Both the position numbers and the translations under genes were made by a program. DNA of 64,000 bases from Frigidibacter mobilis (GTDB lineage Bacteria; Pseudomonadota; Alphaproteobacteria; Rhodobacterales; Rhodobacteraceae): the NCBI RefSeq assembly GCF_001620265.1, contig NZ_CP012661.1, forward strand, positions 4,415,001-4,479,000. The letters run 5' to 3'. The notes under the pieces were generated by a model. It did no database searches, was not told the origin of the DNA, and worked only from the letters and a program-made list of their open reading frames with translations. Below are positions 18,027 to 27,409 of the stretch, piece after piece. Position 1 is the first letter of the stretch. Every line of letters starts with the position of its first letter.

Positions 18027-18670
18027 GCCGAATTCGTATCCTTCCCGGCGGTCCTGCCGCCGTCGTGCTTGCCTTCGATGGCCTTGCTACGCAGACCCGA
18101 AAGCTTTGCCGCTTCCTCTACAACACGCCGTGCGAGTCCGCCAGCCGCAAGCGCGCCGTGTATCGCATGTTCGCGCCCGAATGCCAAACCCAATTCCTGG
18201 GCCGTCAGGCACCCGAAATACCGCCCTCCGGGCGGTGTCCACAGCTTGGTCTTGCCGCGCTCGGATCCGTCCGAGGCTTGCAGCAGAACCTTGGCACGGC
18301 CCTGGGCCAGCCATTCTTTCACCTTCTCGAACCCGGTCACCGCCCCGCCGGCCTTGCGGGCAAGCGACACAAGATGCACCACGCGGTCCGCCAGCATCGC
18401 CTCGACCCGGTCCACCAGATCGGGCGGAACGATCACCGGCGCCTTGGCCGCGCGGGCAAACAGGCCCTTCTTCGCGGCCTTCTCCAGCGCGTCACGGTCG
18501 GCGCTTACCCACATCCCGCGGCCCGGCAGCTTTTCCGCAAGGTCAGCCACCACCGTGCCATCAGGCGCAACCACGAACCGGATCAACCCAGCTTTCGGCT
18601 GCGTCTCGCCGGTGGCAATGCACCGGCGCTCCGTTTCGTCTTCGTCCTTGTTACGGCCACCGCGCGTCAT
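18023..18670 (-). CDS. ylxR: YlxR-family RNA-binding protein with L7Ae-like C-terminus
   Basis: Protein of 215 residues. The N-terminal part has the YlxR features ERRCIATGE and LPGRGMWV (near 49-54). The C-terminal part, [20 protein letters not shown] and later, resembles the L7Ae/L30e-type domain often fused to YlxR in alphaproteobacteria. YlxR proteins are thought to bind RNA and affect transcription or RNase P activity. It lies between nusA and infB, 21 bases after nusA and overlapping infB, which is the normal place for this gene. Confidence 0.92.
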   Translation of the reverse strand: MTRGGRNKDEDETERRCIATGETQPKAGLIRFVVAPDGTVVADLAEKLPGRGMWVSADRDALEKAAKKGLFARAAKAPVIVPPDLVDRVEAMLADRVVHLVSLARKAGGAVTGFEKVKEWLAQGRAKVLLQASDGSERGKTKLWTPPGGRYFGCLTAQELGLAFGREHAIHGALAAGGLARRVVEEAAKLSGLRSKAIEGKHDGGRTAGKDTNSA

Positions 18671-18691
18671 CGGTTATCCTCCGAAGCCCTC

Positions 18692-20305
18692 TCAGGCCTC
18701 GTCCTCCACCGCAACGTCGGCCTCACCCTCGCCGCCAAGCTCCGAGGGGTCGACCCAACCCAACTGGATCCGCGCGGTCATCACCAGATGCTGCGCTTCC
18801 TCAAGACTCATGTCGAATTTCTCGAGGATGCCCTCGTCCTTCACGCGCTCGCCGTTGACCGTCGTCCAGCCGCCGGCCAGTTCCCAGTCGGCGCAGGTGG
18901 CGAAGTCTTCTAGCGTCTTCACATCATCCTTCGCCAGCGCTTCCACCATCTGGGGTGTCAGGCCTTCAAATTCAATGAGGCTGTCCTCAACTCCCATTTC
19001 GCGGGCTGCTTCTAGGGCCTTGCGGTTCAGCGCCTCGATATGGTCACGGGCACGGGCCTGCAGCTCGGCCGCGGTCGCCTCGTCGACGCCCTCGATCACC
19101 AGCAGCTCTTCAAGGTCGACATAGGCGACCTCTTCAAGGTTGGTGAAGCCTTCCGACACCAGCAGCTGCGCGAAGGTCTCGTCCAGGTCCAGCGCGGCCA
19201 TGAACATGCCCGTCCGTTCCGCAAACTCGGCCTGGCGCCGTTCGGATTCCTGCGCTTCGGTCAGGATGTCGATATCCAGCCCGGTCAGCTGGCTGGCAAG
19301 GCGCACGTTCTGGCCGCGGCGGCCGATGGCCAGCGACAGCTGTTCGTCCGGCACCACCACCTCGATGCGGTTCGCCTCCTCGTCGATCACCACTTTCGAC
19401 ACTTCGGCCGGCTGCAGCGCGTTCACCAGGAAGGTCGCCTGATCCTCGTTCCACGGGATGATGTCAATCTTCTCGCCCTGCAGCTCGTTCACCACGGCCT
19501 GCACGCGGCTGCCGCGCATACCCACGCAGGCGCCGACCGGGTCGATGGAGCTGTCATAGCTGATGACGGCGATCTTGGCACGGCTGCCAGGGTCGCGGGC
19601 TACGGCCTTGATCTCGATGATGCCGTCATAGATCTCGGGCACTTCCATCTTGAACAGCTCTGCCATGAACTGCGGGTCGGTCCGCGACAGGAACACCTGC
19701 GGGCCCCGGGCCTCGCGGCGCACGTCCTTGATGTAGGAGCGGATGCGGTCGTTCGGGCGATAGCTTTCGCGGCCGATCTTCTCGTTCCGGCGCAGGATGG
19801 CTTCGCCACGGCCGATATCCACGATGATGTTGCCGTATTCCTCGCGCTTGACCACACCGTTGATGATGGTGCCCTTGCGGCCCTCGAACTCTTCGAACTG
19901 GCGGTCCCGCTCGGCTTCGCGGACCTTCTGCAGGATCACCTGCTTGGCCGATTGCGCGGCGATGCGGCCCAGATCGACCGGGGGAACCTCTTCGATGATC
20001 TCGTCACCGACCTTGGGGTCCGCCAGGAACTGCTTGGCCTGCGCGACGGTCATCTGCGCCTGGTAGCTTTCGACGGCATCGTCCTCGACAACCGTACGCA
20101 CCCGGGTGAACTGCGCGCGCCCCGTCTTGCGGTCGATGCTCACGCGGATATCCATCTCGGACCCGTAGCGCGACTTCGCCGCACGGGCGAGCGACTCCTC
20201 CATCGCCTGGATGACGAGCTCGGGGTCGATCATCTTCTCGCGCGCGACCGCCTCGGCGGTCTGCAGGAGTTCCAGCTGGTTTGCGGAAGTGATGGCCATT
20301 CTCAC
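18692..20305 (-). CDS. nusA: transcription termination/antitermination factor NusA
   Basis: Protein of 537 residues with the N-terminal RNA-polymerase-binding domain, S1 domain, two KH domains ([14 protein letters not shown] and [13 protein letters not shown]) and C-terminal acidic helix-hairpin repeats typical of proteobacterial NusA. It controls pausing, termination and antitermination. Its ATG overlaps the rimP stop by four bases. A terminator hairpin ahead of rimP could be a point of feedback by NusA itself, as is known for the Escherichia coli operon. Confidence 0.98.
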   Translation of the reverse strand: MRMAITSANQLELLQTAEAVAREKMIDPELVIQAMEESLARAAKSRYGSEMDIRVSIDRKTGRAQFTRVRTVVEDDAVESYQAQMTVAQAKQFLADPKVGDEIIEEVPPVDLGRIAAQSAKQVILQKVREAERDRQFEEFEGRKGTIINGVVKREEYGNIIVDIGRGEAILRRNEKIGRESYRPNDRIRSYIKDVRREARGPQVFLSRTDPQFMAELFKMEVPEIYDGIIEIKAVARDPGSRAKIAVISYDSSIDPVGACVGMRGSRVQAVVNELQGEKIDIIPWNEDQATFLVNALQPAEVSKVVIDEEANRIEVVVPDEQLSLAIGRRGQNVRLASQLTGLDIDILTEAQESERRQAEFAERTGMFMAALDLDETFAQLLVSEGFTNLEEVAYVDLEELLVIEGVDEATAAELQARARDHIEALNRKALEAAREMGVEDSLIEFEGLTPQMVEALAKDDVKTLEDFATCADWELAGGWTTVNGERVKDEGILEKFDMSLEEAQHLVMTARIQLGWVDPSELGGEGEADVAVEDEA

Positions 20306-20904
20306 GCCTCCTCGGACGGGTCGGTGTCTGTATCGGTTTCGGTTTCGATCTCGTCGAACTGGTCTTCGTCGACGATGCCGGCCGCCTTGCGCTGGCGCAG
20401 CATCTCGGCGATCAGCTCGTCGGTCAGGATCAGTTTCGCGTCGGTCAGCCAGTCGAATTTCAGGCCGATGGTCTGGATGCCATTGGCGCCGTCTTCGATG
20501 TTGATAAGCACCTCGTCAGCCTCGGTGCCGACCAGGATGCCCTTGAAGCGCTTGCGCCCGTCGATCTGGGCCTCGGTCTCGATGCGGGCCTCATAGCCTT
20601 CCCACATGTCGAAATCCTTAAGCCGGGTCAGCGGCCGGTCGATCCCGGGGCTGGAGACCTCAAGATAATAGTTGTCCTCGATCGGGTCTTCTACATCCAG
20701 AACCGCCGAAACCGCGGTCGACACCTTGGCGCAATCCTCGACATCAATGCCGCCTTCGGGCCGGTCCGCCATGATCTGCAGCGTCTTGGTCTGCCCGCCC
20801 ATCAGACGGATACGGACCAGCTCGAACCCCAGGCCCTCGATGGCCGGGCTGACGATCTCGGCCAGCCTGCGGTCGATGGCGGTCTTGGCGATCAGGTCGC
20901 TCAT
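20302..20904 (-). CDS. rimP: ribosome maturation factor RimP
   Basis: Protein of 200 residues required for 30S subunit maturation. Signatures are [34 protein letters not shown] and [13 protein letters not shown]. The C-terminus is extended with an acidic Glu/Thr/Asp tail. The start at 20904 was chosen from the family's usual N-terminus and a GAGG box. It is the first gene of the operon, and the leader contains a complete terminator whose U-run ends only a few bases before the ribosome site. Confidence 0.96.
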   Translation of the reverse strand: MSDLIAKTAIDRRLAEIVSPAIEGLGFELVRIRLMGGQTKTLQIMADRPEGGIDVEDCAKVSTAVSAVLDVEDPIEDNYYLEVSSPGIDRPLTRLKDFDMWEGYEARIETEAQIDGRKRFKGILVGTEADEVLINIEDGANGIQTIGLKFDWLTDAKLILTDELIAEMLRQRKAAGIVDEDQFDEIETETDTDTDPSEEA

Positions 20905-20920
20905 GTTCCGATCCTCAAAA

Positions 20921-20948
20921 AACAAAAAACGGGCCGTGGCGGCCCGTT
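20921..20948 (-). terminator. terminator hairpin in the rimP leader (possible attenuator)
   Basis: On the minus strand AACGGGCC and GGCCCGTT form an eight-base-pair stem around GCCAC, followed by TTTTGTTTTTT. It lies 17 bases upstream of the rimP start. It either ends an upstream leader transcript or works as an attenuator for the operon. Confidence 0.75.
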
Positions 20949-21110
20949 GCAAGCTCCGGTGGACCGCCGGGTTTGGACCCCCGCAGCGCCGCTGTTGAAG
21001 GGCCATATACGGAACAGGCGGCGAGTCTGCAAGCCTCATCGCGCGCAGACCGCGGCGCGCCCTGCCTGCGGCGGCCGAAATCAACGAAGTCCCTTGCCTT
21101 TCCCGACCGC

Positions 21111-21132
21111 ATATCTGACCATAGTCAGATAT
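21111..21132. promoter_or_regulatory. perfect inverted repeat, probable MarR operator
   Basis: ATATCTGAC and GTCAGATAT are perfect inverted copies separated by CATA, 15 bases before the start of a gene whose product has a MarR domain. Autoregulation is the simplest reading. Confidence 0.65.
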
Positions 21133-21146
21133 ATTCGAGGTACCCC

Positions 21147-22052
21147 ATGACAACCGATCCCATCGTGCGCATCCGCCGCTTCCAGCGGGCGGTCACCACC
21201 GAAATCGGCCTTCTGGACGCGTCGTTCCTCGGGCGCGGCCGCCCGCTCGGCCCGGCGCGGGTGCTGAACGCCATTGGCGGCGGGCGCACAGAGCTCAGCG
21301 AGATCCGCGCCTATCTGGGCCTCGATTCCGGGTTGATGAGCCGTCTGCTGCGGAGCCTCGAGGCGGAAAACCTGATCGAGGTCGAGCCCGGACCAGCCGA
21401 CAGCCGGCGCCGACGCGTCACCCTGACAGCGGCCGGCCGAAAGGAATACGCCGCCTATGAGGCCCTGTCCAACAGCAAGGCCGCAGCGATCCTGGCCCGG
21501 CACACGGCCCCGGACGCGCTGCTGGCCGCGATGGACCTGGTGGCCTCTGCCCTCGGGAAGGACCGCACCACCTTTGACGTGGTCGATCCGCGCGATCCGC
21601 GCGCCCGGTCCTGCATGACGGCCTATTATGCCGAACTCGCCCGCCGGTTCGCTCAGGGCTTCGATGTCTCGCTGTCCCGCGATCCCGATGCACAGGACAT
21701 GCTGCCGCCGCGCGGCGCGTTCGTGATCGCGGAGTCTGACGGGCTGCCGCTTGGCTGTGTCGGGCTCAAAGGCACCGACAAGGGCTATGCCGAGATCAAG
21801 CGGCTATGGGTCTCTCCCGCCGCCCGCGGGCTGGGGCTGTCGCGGCGGCTGATGGCCCGGGTCGAGGAGCTTGCCGCGCAAGCCGAAATCAAGGTGCTGC
21901 GTCTCGACACCAACAGCGCCCTGACCGAGGCCGTATCGCTCTATCGCAAGACCGGATGGCACGAGATCGCCCGCTTCAATGACGATCCCTATCCCGACCT
22001 GTTCTTCGAGAAGCGGCTGGCCGGGGCGGACCCCACCCAGAGGGCAGGGTGA
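21147..22052 (+). CDS. MarR-type HTH fused to a GNAT acetyltransferase
   Basis: Protein of 301 residues. The first half (about 1-135) is a MarR winged-helix domain ([40 protein letters not shown]). The second half is a GNAT N-acetyltransferase with the acetyl-CoA loop [17 protein letters not shown] and the [11 protein letters not shown] end motif. This MarR-GNAT architecture is known in several bacterial groups, but substrates are mostly unknown. The start at 21147 follows CGAGG. A perfect palindrome overlaps the promoter region. The gene is transcribed divergently from rimP. Confidence 0.88.
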   Translation: MTTDPIVRIRRFQRAVTTEIGLLDASFLGRGRPLGPARVLNAIGGGRTELSEIRAYLGLDSGLMSRLLRSLEAENLIEVEPGPADSRRRRVTLTAAGRKEYAAYEALSNSKAAAILARHTAPDALLAAMDLVASALGKDRTTFDVVDPRDPRARSCMTAYYAELARRFAQGFDVSLSRDPDAQDMLPPRGAFVIAESDGLPLGCVGLKGTDKGYAEIKRLWVSPAARGLGLSRRLMARVEELAAQAEIKVLRLDTNSALTEAVSLYRKTGWHEIARFNDDPYPDLFFEKRLAGADPTQRAG

Positions 22053-22155
22053 TCGACCGCATCTGCACTTGCCTGGCCGCGGAGCATCTGTCCCTGCCGG
22101 GCGTGGATGGGGTGCCTTTGCGGCTGCCCACCCGCGAAGGCGGGCAGCCCCGGCA

Positions 22156-22656
22156 TCACGCAGCGCGGTTCAGCCGGCTTTCCGCCAGTTTCGACAGTTT
22201 CGCATCCGTGGCCTTCTCCTCGGCCAGGGTCTTCTCGAACAGATCGGCGCATTCGGTGCGGCCAAGTTCCCTGGACCAGGCGATCAGCGTGCCATAGCGG
22301 GTGATCTCGTAATGCTCGACCGCCTGTGCCGCGGCGGCCAGCGCCGCGTCCAGCACCCCATCGTCGTCGATGTCGCCGGCGATCTCGTTGGCTTCCTTGA
22401 TGATGCCGTCGATGGCCGGGCAGGTCACCGCCTTGGGCTTCTCGCCCAGCAGGCCGAAGACCTGTTCCAGCCGCGCGACATGGCCGCGGGTTTCTTCAAG
22501 GTGCATCTCGAAGCCGCTTTTCAGCGCCGGGGCGGTGGCCTTGTCGATCATCTTCGGCAGGGCTTTCTCGATCTGCTTTTCAGCATAGTAGATGTCCTGC
22601 AGCGTATGCAGGTAAAGGTCGTCCATCGTGTGGATATCTGCGCCAAAGAGGGCCAT
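22156..22656 (-). CDS. ferritin-like YciE/YciF family protein (DUF892)
   Basis: Protein of 166 residues, all alpha-helical in appearance, with the family features DLYLHTLQDIYYAEKQIEKALPKM, the repeated E-x-x-H-type metal ligands (HLEETRGHVARLEQ) and AVEHYEITRYGTL. DUF892 proteins have a ferritin-like di-iron fold and are linked to stress survival. The promoter region contains GGAAC-N16-GGTT, close to the EcfG stress sigma factor consensus, which fits the usual regulation of this family. It stands alone in its transcription unit. Confidence 0.88.
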   Translation of the reverse strand: MALFGADIHTMDDLYLHTLQDIYYAEKQIEKALPKMIDKATAPALKSGFEMHLEETRGHVARLEQVFGLLGEKPKAVTCPAIDGIIKEANEIAGDIDDDGVLDAALAAAAQAVEHYEITRYGTLIAWSRELGRTECADLFEKTLAEEKATDAKLSKLAESRLNRAA

Positions 22657-23103
22657 GAGGGTATCCTTTCATCGGGTGTGCGGGCGGCACCGGGTGCGGC
22701 CCGTCTTGCCCCCTCAAAACCGCATCCGGGGCAGAATGTTCCCCCGGATGCGGACGCACAGCCATATGGAGTATGTATAGGATCTGTATGGTTTCTGTAT
22801 GCGTCGTGGCGGGGCGAGGATGTCCCCCCAGAGGGCCAGGCAGCACGAGCCGCGGGCGACCCCCAAAAAAATGGAGGGCCCCGGCACCCCTACCGAGACC
22901 CTCCCCACCCCACGTGCTCCCTACTCACCACACGTGACTGCAAAAGGTCCCGGCCTACTGGCCTATGAGATGACCCTAGACAGTCGGGCAATTCCACGCA
23001 AGGCGCGATTGCGAACAAATCTACATGAAATCATGGCATTAGGGTCAACGCGGCGTTAAGCACGGCGCCCGGAACCGGGTGCCGTGCCAAGCTGCGGCTG
23101 CGA
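22657..23103. other. 447-base intergenic region with a long hairpin
   Basis: No gene found. It holds a perfect 12-bp inverted repeat, CCGCATCCGGGG (22720-22731) with CCCCGGATGCGG (22742-22753), overlapping the EcfG-like promoter. A short run of TCTGTATG-like repeats lies near 22776-22800. The rest shows no clear structure. Confidence 0.5.
22718..22742 (-). promoter_or_regulatory. EcfG-like promoter for the DUF892 gene
   Basis: On the minus strand GGAAC (22742-22738), 16 bases, then GGTT (22721-22718), one base away from the consensus GGAAC-N16/17-CGTT. It is about 60 bases from the start codon. Confidence 0.5.
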
Positions 23104-23445
23104 TCAGGCGTAGGCCGCTTCCTTGCCGAACTGCTTGACCAGCAGGTAGTAGATCGCGGCGCGATACTTGTTGCGGTCGGATTTGCCATAGGCCTCGACC
23201 GCGGCGTCGATCGCCGCCATCAACTCCGGCCCGTCGGCCAGGCCCAGCTTCTTCATCAGGAAATTGGTCTTCACCCGCTCCACCTCTGCCGGATCCGACG
23301 CGGCAATCGTCTCGGCATCGGCATTGTAGATCGCCGGGCCGCAGCCGATGGTGACCTTGGTCAACAGCGCCATATCGACCTCGATACCGCATTTCGCATG
23401 CAGCGCCTCGGCATATTTGGCGACGAGGTCTTCACGTTTTCCCAT
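23104..23445 (-). CDS. DUF2853 family protein
   Basis: Small protein of 113 residues, matching the DUF2853 family along its length: KYAEAL, LLTKVTIGCGPAIYNADAETIA, FLMKKLGLADG and YGKSDRNKYRAAIYYLLVKQFGKE. The family is common in Rhodobacterales and has no established function. The gene is alone on the minus strand, with about 100 bases between it and the ahcY terminator. No signal peptide or membrane segment is visible, so the product is probably cytoplasmic. Confidence 0.85.
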   Translation of the reverse strand: MGKREDLVAKYAEALHAKCGIEVDMALLTKVTIGCGPAIYNADAETIAASDPAEVERVKTNFLMKKLGLADGPELMAAIDAAVEAYGKSDRNKYRAAIYYLLVKQFGKEAAYA

Positions 23446-23550
23446 GTTCTTTCACCTTGATACGGCCGGGCTCTGCCAGCCTTGAACCCATCACGACGCC
23501 CCGGAGGGCTGGCCCGAGCATAGGTGTCACGGGCGCGTGATGGCAAAAGA

Positions 23551-23582
23551 AAACCGCCCGGGCCTTGAGCCCCGGGCGGTTT
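23551..23582 (-). terminator. terminator of ahcY
   Basis: CCGCCCGGG (23554-23562) pairs with CCCGGGCGG (23571-23579), with AAA/TTT extending the stem. On the minus strand it is followed by TTTTCTTTT, right after the ahcY stop. Confidence 0.88.
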
Positions 23583-23612
23583 GTCGCGCGCTGCGGTGGA
23601 CCGGCCGACCGG

Positions 23613-25001
23613 TCAGTAGCGGTAATGTTCCGGCTTGAACGGGCCATCGACGCTGACACCGATATAGTCAGCCTGATCCTTGCGCAGCTCCGTCAGTTTC
23701 ACACCGATTTTCTTGAGATGCAGGCGGGCGACCTTTTCATCCAGATGCTTGGGCAGGATATAGACGCCGGGCGCATATTCGCCCTCCTTGCTCCACAGTT
23801 CGATCTGGGCCAGAACCTGATTGGTGAAACTGGCCGACATGACGAAAGACGGGTGTCCCGTGGCATTGCCAAGGTTCAGCAGCCGGCCCTCGGACAGCAG
23901 GATGATCCGTGCGCCCGAGGGCATTTCGATCATGTCCACCTGGTCCTTGATATTGGTCCATTTGTGGTTCTTCAGCGCGGCGACCTGAATTTCATTGTCG
24001 AAATGGCCGATATTGCCGACGATTGCCATGTCCTTCATCTCGCGGATATGCTCGATGCGGATCACGTCCTTGTTGCCGGTTGTGGTGATGAAGATATCCG
24101 CCGAGGACACCACGTCTTCCAGCAGCACCACCTCGAACCCGTCCATCGCCGCCTGCAGCGCGCAGATCGGGTCAACCTCGGTCACCTTCACCCGGGCGCC
24201 GGCTCCCCGCAGGCTGGCGGCGGAGCCCTTGCCGACATCGCCGTAGCCGCAAACCACGGCGACCTTGCCGGCCATCATCGTGTCAGTGGCGCGGCGGATG
24301 CCGTCGACCAGCGATTCCTTGCAGCCATACTTGTTGTCGAACTTCGACTTGGTGACAGAGTCGTTCACGTTGATCGCGGGGAAGGGCAGCAGGCCCTTCT
24401 TGTGCAAGTCATAAAGCCGATGAACGCCGGTGGTGGTTTCTTCCGAAACGCCCTTGATCGCGGCGCGCTGCGCGGTGAACCAGCCCGGCGAGGCGGCAAG
24501 GCGTTTCTTGATCTGCGCGAACAGGCACACTTCCTCATCCGAGGTCGGCACCTCGATCAGCCCGGCCTCGCCGGCTTCAACCCGCGCACCCAGCAGGATG
24601 TACAGCGTCGCGTCGCCGCCATCGTCGAGGATCATGTTGCAGGTGCCCTCGGGGAACTGGAAGATGCGGTCGGTATAGGCCCAGTAATCCTCCAGCGTCT
24701 CGCCCTTGGTGGCAAAGACCGGGATCCCGGCGGCGGCAATCGCGGCAGCGGCGTGATCCTGCGTCGAGAAGATGTTGCAACTGGCCCACCGCACATCGGC
24801 GCCAAGCGCCTTCAGCGTCTCGATCAGCACCGCGGTCTGGATGGTCATGTGCAGGCTGCCGGCGATGCGGGCGCCCTTCAGCGGTTGCGCCGTGGCGAAT
24901 TCCTCGCGCAGCGCCATCAGCCCCGGCATCTCGGTTTCGGCGATGTCGAGTTCCTTGCGACCATAGCCGGCGAGGGCGATGTCCTTGACGATGTAGTCCA
25001 T
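23613..25001 (-). CDS. ahcY: adenosylhomocysteinase (S-adenosylhomocysteine hydrolase)
   Basis: Enzyme of 462 residues that splits S-adenosylhomocysteine into adenosine and homocysteine in the methyl cycle, using bound NAD. Seen are [28 protein letters not shown], the NAD-binding [10 protein letters not shown] and the C-terminal KPEHYRY. The start at 25001 has AGGAG upstream; the longer open frame beyond it lacks homology. Its position next to hvrA-regA-senC-regB copies the arrangement in Rhodobacter capsulatus. The leader contains a 12-bp perfect hairpin. Confidence 0.98.
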   Translation of the reverse strand: MDYIVKDIALAGYGRKELDIAETEMPGLMALREEFATAQPLKGARIAGSLHMTIQTAVLIETLKALGADVRWASCNIFSTQDHAAAAIAAAGIPVFATKGETLEDYWAYTDRIFQFPEGTCNMILDDGGDATLYILLGARVEAGEAGLIEVPTSDEEVCLFAQIKKRLAASPGWFTAQRAAIKGVSEETTTGVHRLYDLHKKGLLPFPAINVNDSVTKSKFDNKYGCKESLVDGIRRATDTMMAGKVAVVCGYGDVGKGSAASLRGAGARVKVTEVDPICALQAAMDGFEVVLLEDVVSSADIFITTTGNKDVIRIEHIREMKDMAIVGNIGHFDNEIQVAALKNHKWTNIKDQVDMIEMPSGARIILLSEGRLLNLGNATGHPSFVMSASFTNQVLAQIELWSKEGEYAPGVYILPKHLDEKVARLHLKKIGVKLTELRKDQADYIGVSVDGPFKPEHYRY

Positions 25002-25044
25002 AGCAGCCGCTGCTCCTGTCCGAAAATTCAGGTCAGGACGTAGC

Positions 25045-25083
25045 ATCGCCGGGCGCGTGCGGCAATGCGCGGCGCCCGGCGAT
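25045..25083. repeat. 12-bp inverted repeat between ahcY and the upstream gene
   Basis: ATCGCCGGGCGC and GCGCCCGGCGAT are perfect inverted copies around a 15-base loop. It may end the transcript of the 25103-25540 gene or act in the ahcY leader. No U-run follows on either strand. Confidence 0.5.
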
Positions 25084-25102
25084 TTACCAAGCAATTGAGA
25101 CG

Positions 25103-25540
25103 TCAACCCGCCGCAAGCACATCCAGCCCGGTCTCGCCAGCCCAATCACGCCCGGTTTCGATCACGCAAGCGATGCCATCGGCACGGGTTGCCAGCATCG
25201 TCCAGGTGCCAAACCGGTCCGAGGCCCAAAGCTCCACGAACATCCCGTCGCGCTGCTGCGGGGCGCCGATGCGGGATTCCTCGAAATCATTCGACAGCTT
25301 CTCGGTCACGGTGACACGAACGTCGCAATAAGGCTCGTCATAGGCCTGATCGTCGCCATAGGCGGTCACGAGGTCTAGCACGGCCAGATTGTCCAGGCTG
25401 GGGGCTTCGATGCTGTGGCGCACCGCATCGGACGGTTGTACCAGCCGGTACGACAACGACTCTGCCGGTGCGGTCATCGCCAGCGTTGCCGCGGCAAGGC
25501 CGAGGGCGGCGAACACGGGGGCGGTCTGCGAGATTTTCAT
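25103..25540 (-). CDS. secreted hypothetical protein
   Basis: Protein of 145 residues with a typical Sec signal peptide ([21 protein letters not shown], cleavage likely near TAPAES). The mature part has two cysteines, in [11 protein letters not shown] and GIACVIETG, that could form a disulphide in the periplasm. I do not recognise a family. It is upstream of ahcY on the same strand with a hairpin between, so it is probably a separate transcript. It starts after a short ribosome site (AAAGGAGC). Confidence 0.7.
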   Translation of the reverse strand: MKISQTAPVFAALGLAAATLAMTAPAESLSYRLVQPSDAVRHSIEAPSLDNLAVLDLVTAYGDDQAYDEPYCDVRVTVTEKLSNDFEESRIGAPQQRDGMFVELWASDRFGTWTMLATRADGIACVIETGRDWAGETGLDVLAAG

Positions 25541-25723
25541 CAGCAGCTCCTTTACGGTCCGGGTGATGTAGCGGCGGGGATCGGCGGGCGATTAAGCATG
25601 GCCGGATCGCTTGACTCTCTGTGCAACAATCCACAAAGGGCCAGAATGGTTCCCTTTGCGGCGTTTACAGATCCTCGGGCGCCCCGTAATCAGGGGTGAA
25701 AACATCCTGAAAGACGGCAGCCA

Positions 25724-26332
25724 ATGGCCAAGGCTTCGCAAAAACTCCCGCGTGCATGGCAGCGGATGCTGTCCGGCCGACGACTTGATCTGCTGGACCC
25801 GGCGCCGCTGGATATAGAGATCGAGGATATCGCCCACGGGCTTGCTTTCGTCGCGCGCTGGAACGGGCAGACGCGGGGCGATTTTGCCTATTCGGTGGCC
25901 GAGCACTCGCTGCTGGTGGAAGAGATCTTCGCGCGCCTGGCGCCAGGGGTGGCGGTGAAATGGCGGCTGGCGGCGCTGCTGCATGACGCGCCGGAATATG
26001 TGATCGGCGACATGATTAGCCCGGTGAAATCCGCGATCGGCCCAGGCTATGGCGAGATGGACCAGCGATTGACGGCAGCGGTGCATCTACGCTTTGGCCT
26101 GCCGGCGACGCTGCCCGCGGGCATCAAGAAAGACATCAAGCGCGCAGACCGGCTGTCAGCCTGGCTGGAGGCAGTGCAGATCGCCGGCTTCACCTCGTCC
26201 GAAGCCGACAGGTTCTTCGGCCGTCCGAACCGGGCTGTGATGAAAGGGCTGGAGATCCGCCTGCGCCCCCCGGCCGAGGTGCGGGCGGAATATACCGCCC
26301 GTCACCGCGATCTTTTGGCACTGATGCCGTAA
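25724..26332 (+). CDS. HD-domain hydrolase, YfbR-like 5'-nucleotidase family
   Basis: Protein of 202 residues with the HD metal-binding set in order: EHSLLVEE (H near 61), ALLHDAPEYVIGD (the HD pair near 92-93) and a later conserved D in KRADRLSAW. It resembles YfbR-type nucleotidases that dephosphorylate deoxynucleoside monophosphates, but the exact substrate cannot be assigned. The region before the start has no strong ribosome site. It is convergent with hvrA, whose end lies 8 bases away. Confidence 0.8.
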   Translation: MAKASQKLPRAWQRMLSGRRLDLLDPAPLDIEIEDIAHGLAFVARWNGQTRGDFAYSVAEHSLLVEEIFARLAPGVAVKWRLAALLHDAPEYVIGDMISPVKSAIGPGYGEMDQRLTAAVHLRFGLPATLPAGIKKDIKRADRLSAWLEAVQIAGFTSSEADRFFGRPNRAVMKGLEIRLRPPAEVRAEYTARHRDLLALMP

Positions 26333-26340
26333 AACCTGTC

Positions 26341-26661
26341 TCAGATCGCCAGTTCGTCCAGGCTCTTGCCCTCTTGCAACGCGGCCTCGACCCAACGCGG
26401 CCGACGGCCCCGCCCGGTCCAGGTATCCGACGGATTTGCCGGATTGGCATATTTCGGCGCAGCGGGCTTGCGCTTCTTCTGCACCTGCACTCCGGTCAGC
26501 TCTGCCAGAGAGAACCCGAGTTTGCGGGCGGTTTCCTCAAGCTCGCTCAGGGCTTCCTTTTTCTTGCGATCCTCGAACGTGGCAATCGCGCGCGAGACCT
26601 GAGTCTGCAGGTCACGCAGTTCTTTCAGCGATAGATCGTCCAGGTTGAAAGCGTTCATCAT
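26341..26661 (-). CDS. hvrA: HvrA, H-NS-family DNA-binding regulator
   Basis: Protein of 106 residues. The N-terminal half is a coiled-coil oligomerisation region (LKELRDLQTQVSRAIATFEDRKKKE). The C-terminal half carries the H-NS minor-groove motif YANPANPSDTWTGRGRRPRWV. HvrA in Rhodobacter capsulatus regulates photosynthesis and nitrogen-fixation genes. It is the third gene of senC-regA-hvrA, but a terminator separates it from regA, so it probably also has its own promoter. A double ATG start (26661 or 26658) makes no practical difference. Confidence 0.93.
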   Translation of the reverse strand: MMNAFNLDDLSLKELRDLQTQVSRAIATFEDRKKKEALSELEETARKLGFSLAELTGVQVQKKRKPAAPKYANPANPSDTWTGRGRRPRWVEAALQEGKSLDELAI

Positions 26662-26722
26662 TGATCCTTTAATAGCTCATCCCCACCTGGCCATTTAATT
26701 CGCGGAAGTGCAAAATGCAAAG

Positions 26723-26748
26723 AAAAACCCCGAAGCGGCGCTTCGGGG
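26723..26748 (-). terminator. terminator between regA and hvrA
   Basis: CCCCGAAGC (26728-26736) and GCTTCGGGG (26740-26748) pair with a three-base loop. On the minus strand TTTTTC follows. Confidence 0.85.
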
Positions 26749-26785
26749 TATTCTTGGTGCCCGGAACGGCAAGTCTGTGCCAGTG

Positions 26786-27340
26786 TCAGCGCGGGCTGCG
26801 TTTCGCCAGAATACGCTGCAAGGTGCGGCGGTGCATGTTCAGCCGCCGCGCCGTTTCGCTGACATTGCGGTCGCACATCTCATAAACGCGCTGGATATGC
26901 TCCCAGCGCACCCGGTCGGCCGACATCGGGTTTTCGGGCGGCGGCGGCAGTGCCTCACCCGTCGACAGCAGCGCCGCGGTGATATCGTTGGCGTCTGCCG
27001 GCTTCGACAGGTAGTCGGTCGCGCCCATCTTGACCGCGGCGACCGCGGTCGCAATGGCACCATAGCCGGTCAGCACCACAATCCGCGCGTCGGGGCGCTT
27101 TTCGCGCAGCGCCTCGACCACGTCGAGTCCGTTGCCGTCTTCCAGCCGCAGGTCGATCACCGCATAGGCCGGGGCCGATTGCTGGACGATGGCCTTGCCG
27201 GCTGCCACGCTTTCGGCGGTTATCGGCGCGAAACCGCGCTTTTCCATCGCGCGCGCCAGCCGGGTGACAAAAGGTGCATCATCGTCGACCAGCAAAAGGG
27301 ACCTGTCAGGCCCCAGCTCGGCATGTTCGTCCTCGGCCAT
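26786..27340 (-). CDS. regA: response regulator RegA (PrrA/ActR)
   Basis: Protein of 184 residues: receiver domain with VDDD and the phospho-acceptor D63 in YAVIDLRLEDGNG, the proline linker PPPPENP, and a Fis-type HTH (NVSETARRLNMHRRTLQRILAKR) that is nearly invariant in this family. RegA is the redox-responsive activator and repressor of respiratory, photosynthetic, carbon and nitrogen fixation genes, phosphorylated by RegB. It lies after senC in the normal order. Confidence 0.97.
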   Translation of the reverse strand: MAEDEHAELGPDRSLLLVDDDAPFVTRLARAMEKRGFAPITAESVAAGKAIVQQSAPAYAVIDLRLEDGNGLDVVEALREKRPDARIVVLTGYGAIATAVAAVKMGATDYLSKPADANDITAALLSTGEALPPPPENPMSADRVRWEHIQRVYEMCDRNVSETARRLNMHRRTLQRILAKRSPR

Positions 27341-27409
27341 TTTTCGAGTATCCCCCAGTGCGTCGGTTGAACCGTTCTAGGACCTTCGGCGGCTGGGGTC
27401 AATTTCTGC

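Noticed and set aside
15312..19124. An open frame of 1270 codons on the plus strand opposite infB, ylxR and nusA
   Set aside because: It is the mirror of strongly conserved genes in GC-rich DNA; its translation is rich in His, Arg and Ala with no domain.
20928..21010. Possible tRNA (metY-like) ahead of rimP, as in E. coli
   Set aside because: There is no cloverleaf; the sequence is too short and the T-loop consensus is missing.
22770..22810. Short repeats of CTGTATG that could suggest a CRISPR-like or iteron array
   Set aside because: Only two or three imperfect copies, without regular spacing.
25002..25102. SAH riboswitch in the ahcY leader
   Set aside because: The hairpin is simple and does not show the conserved pseudoknot bases of the known SAH riboswitch.
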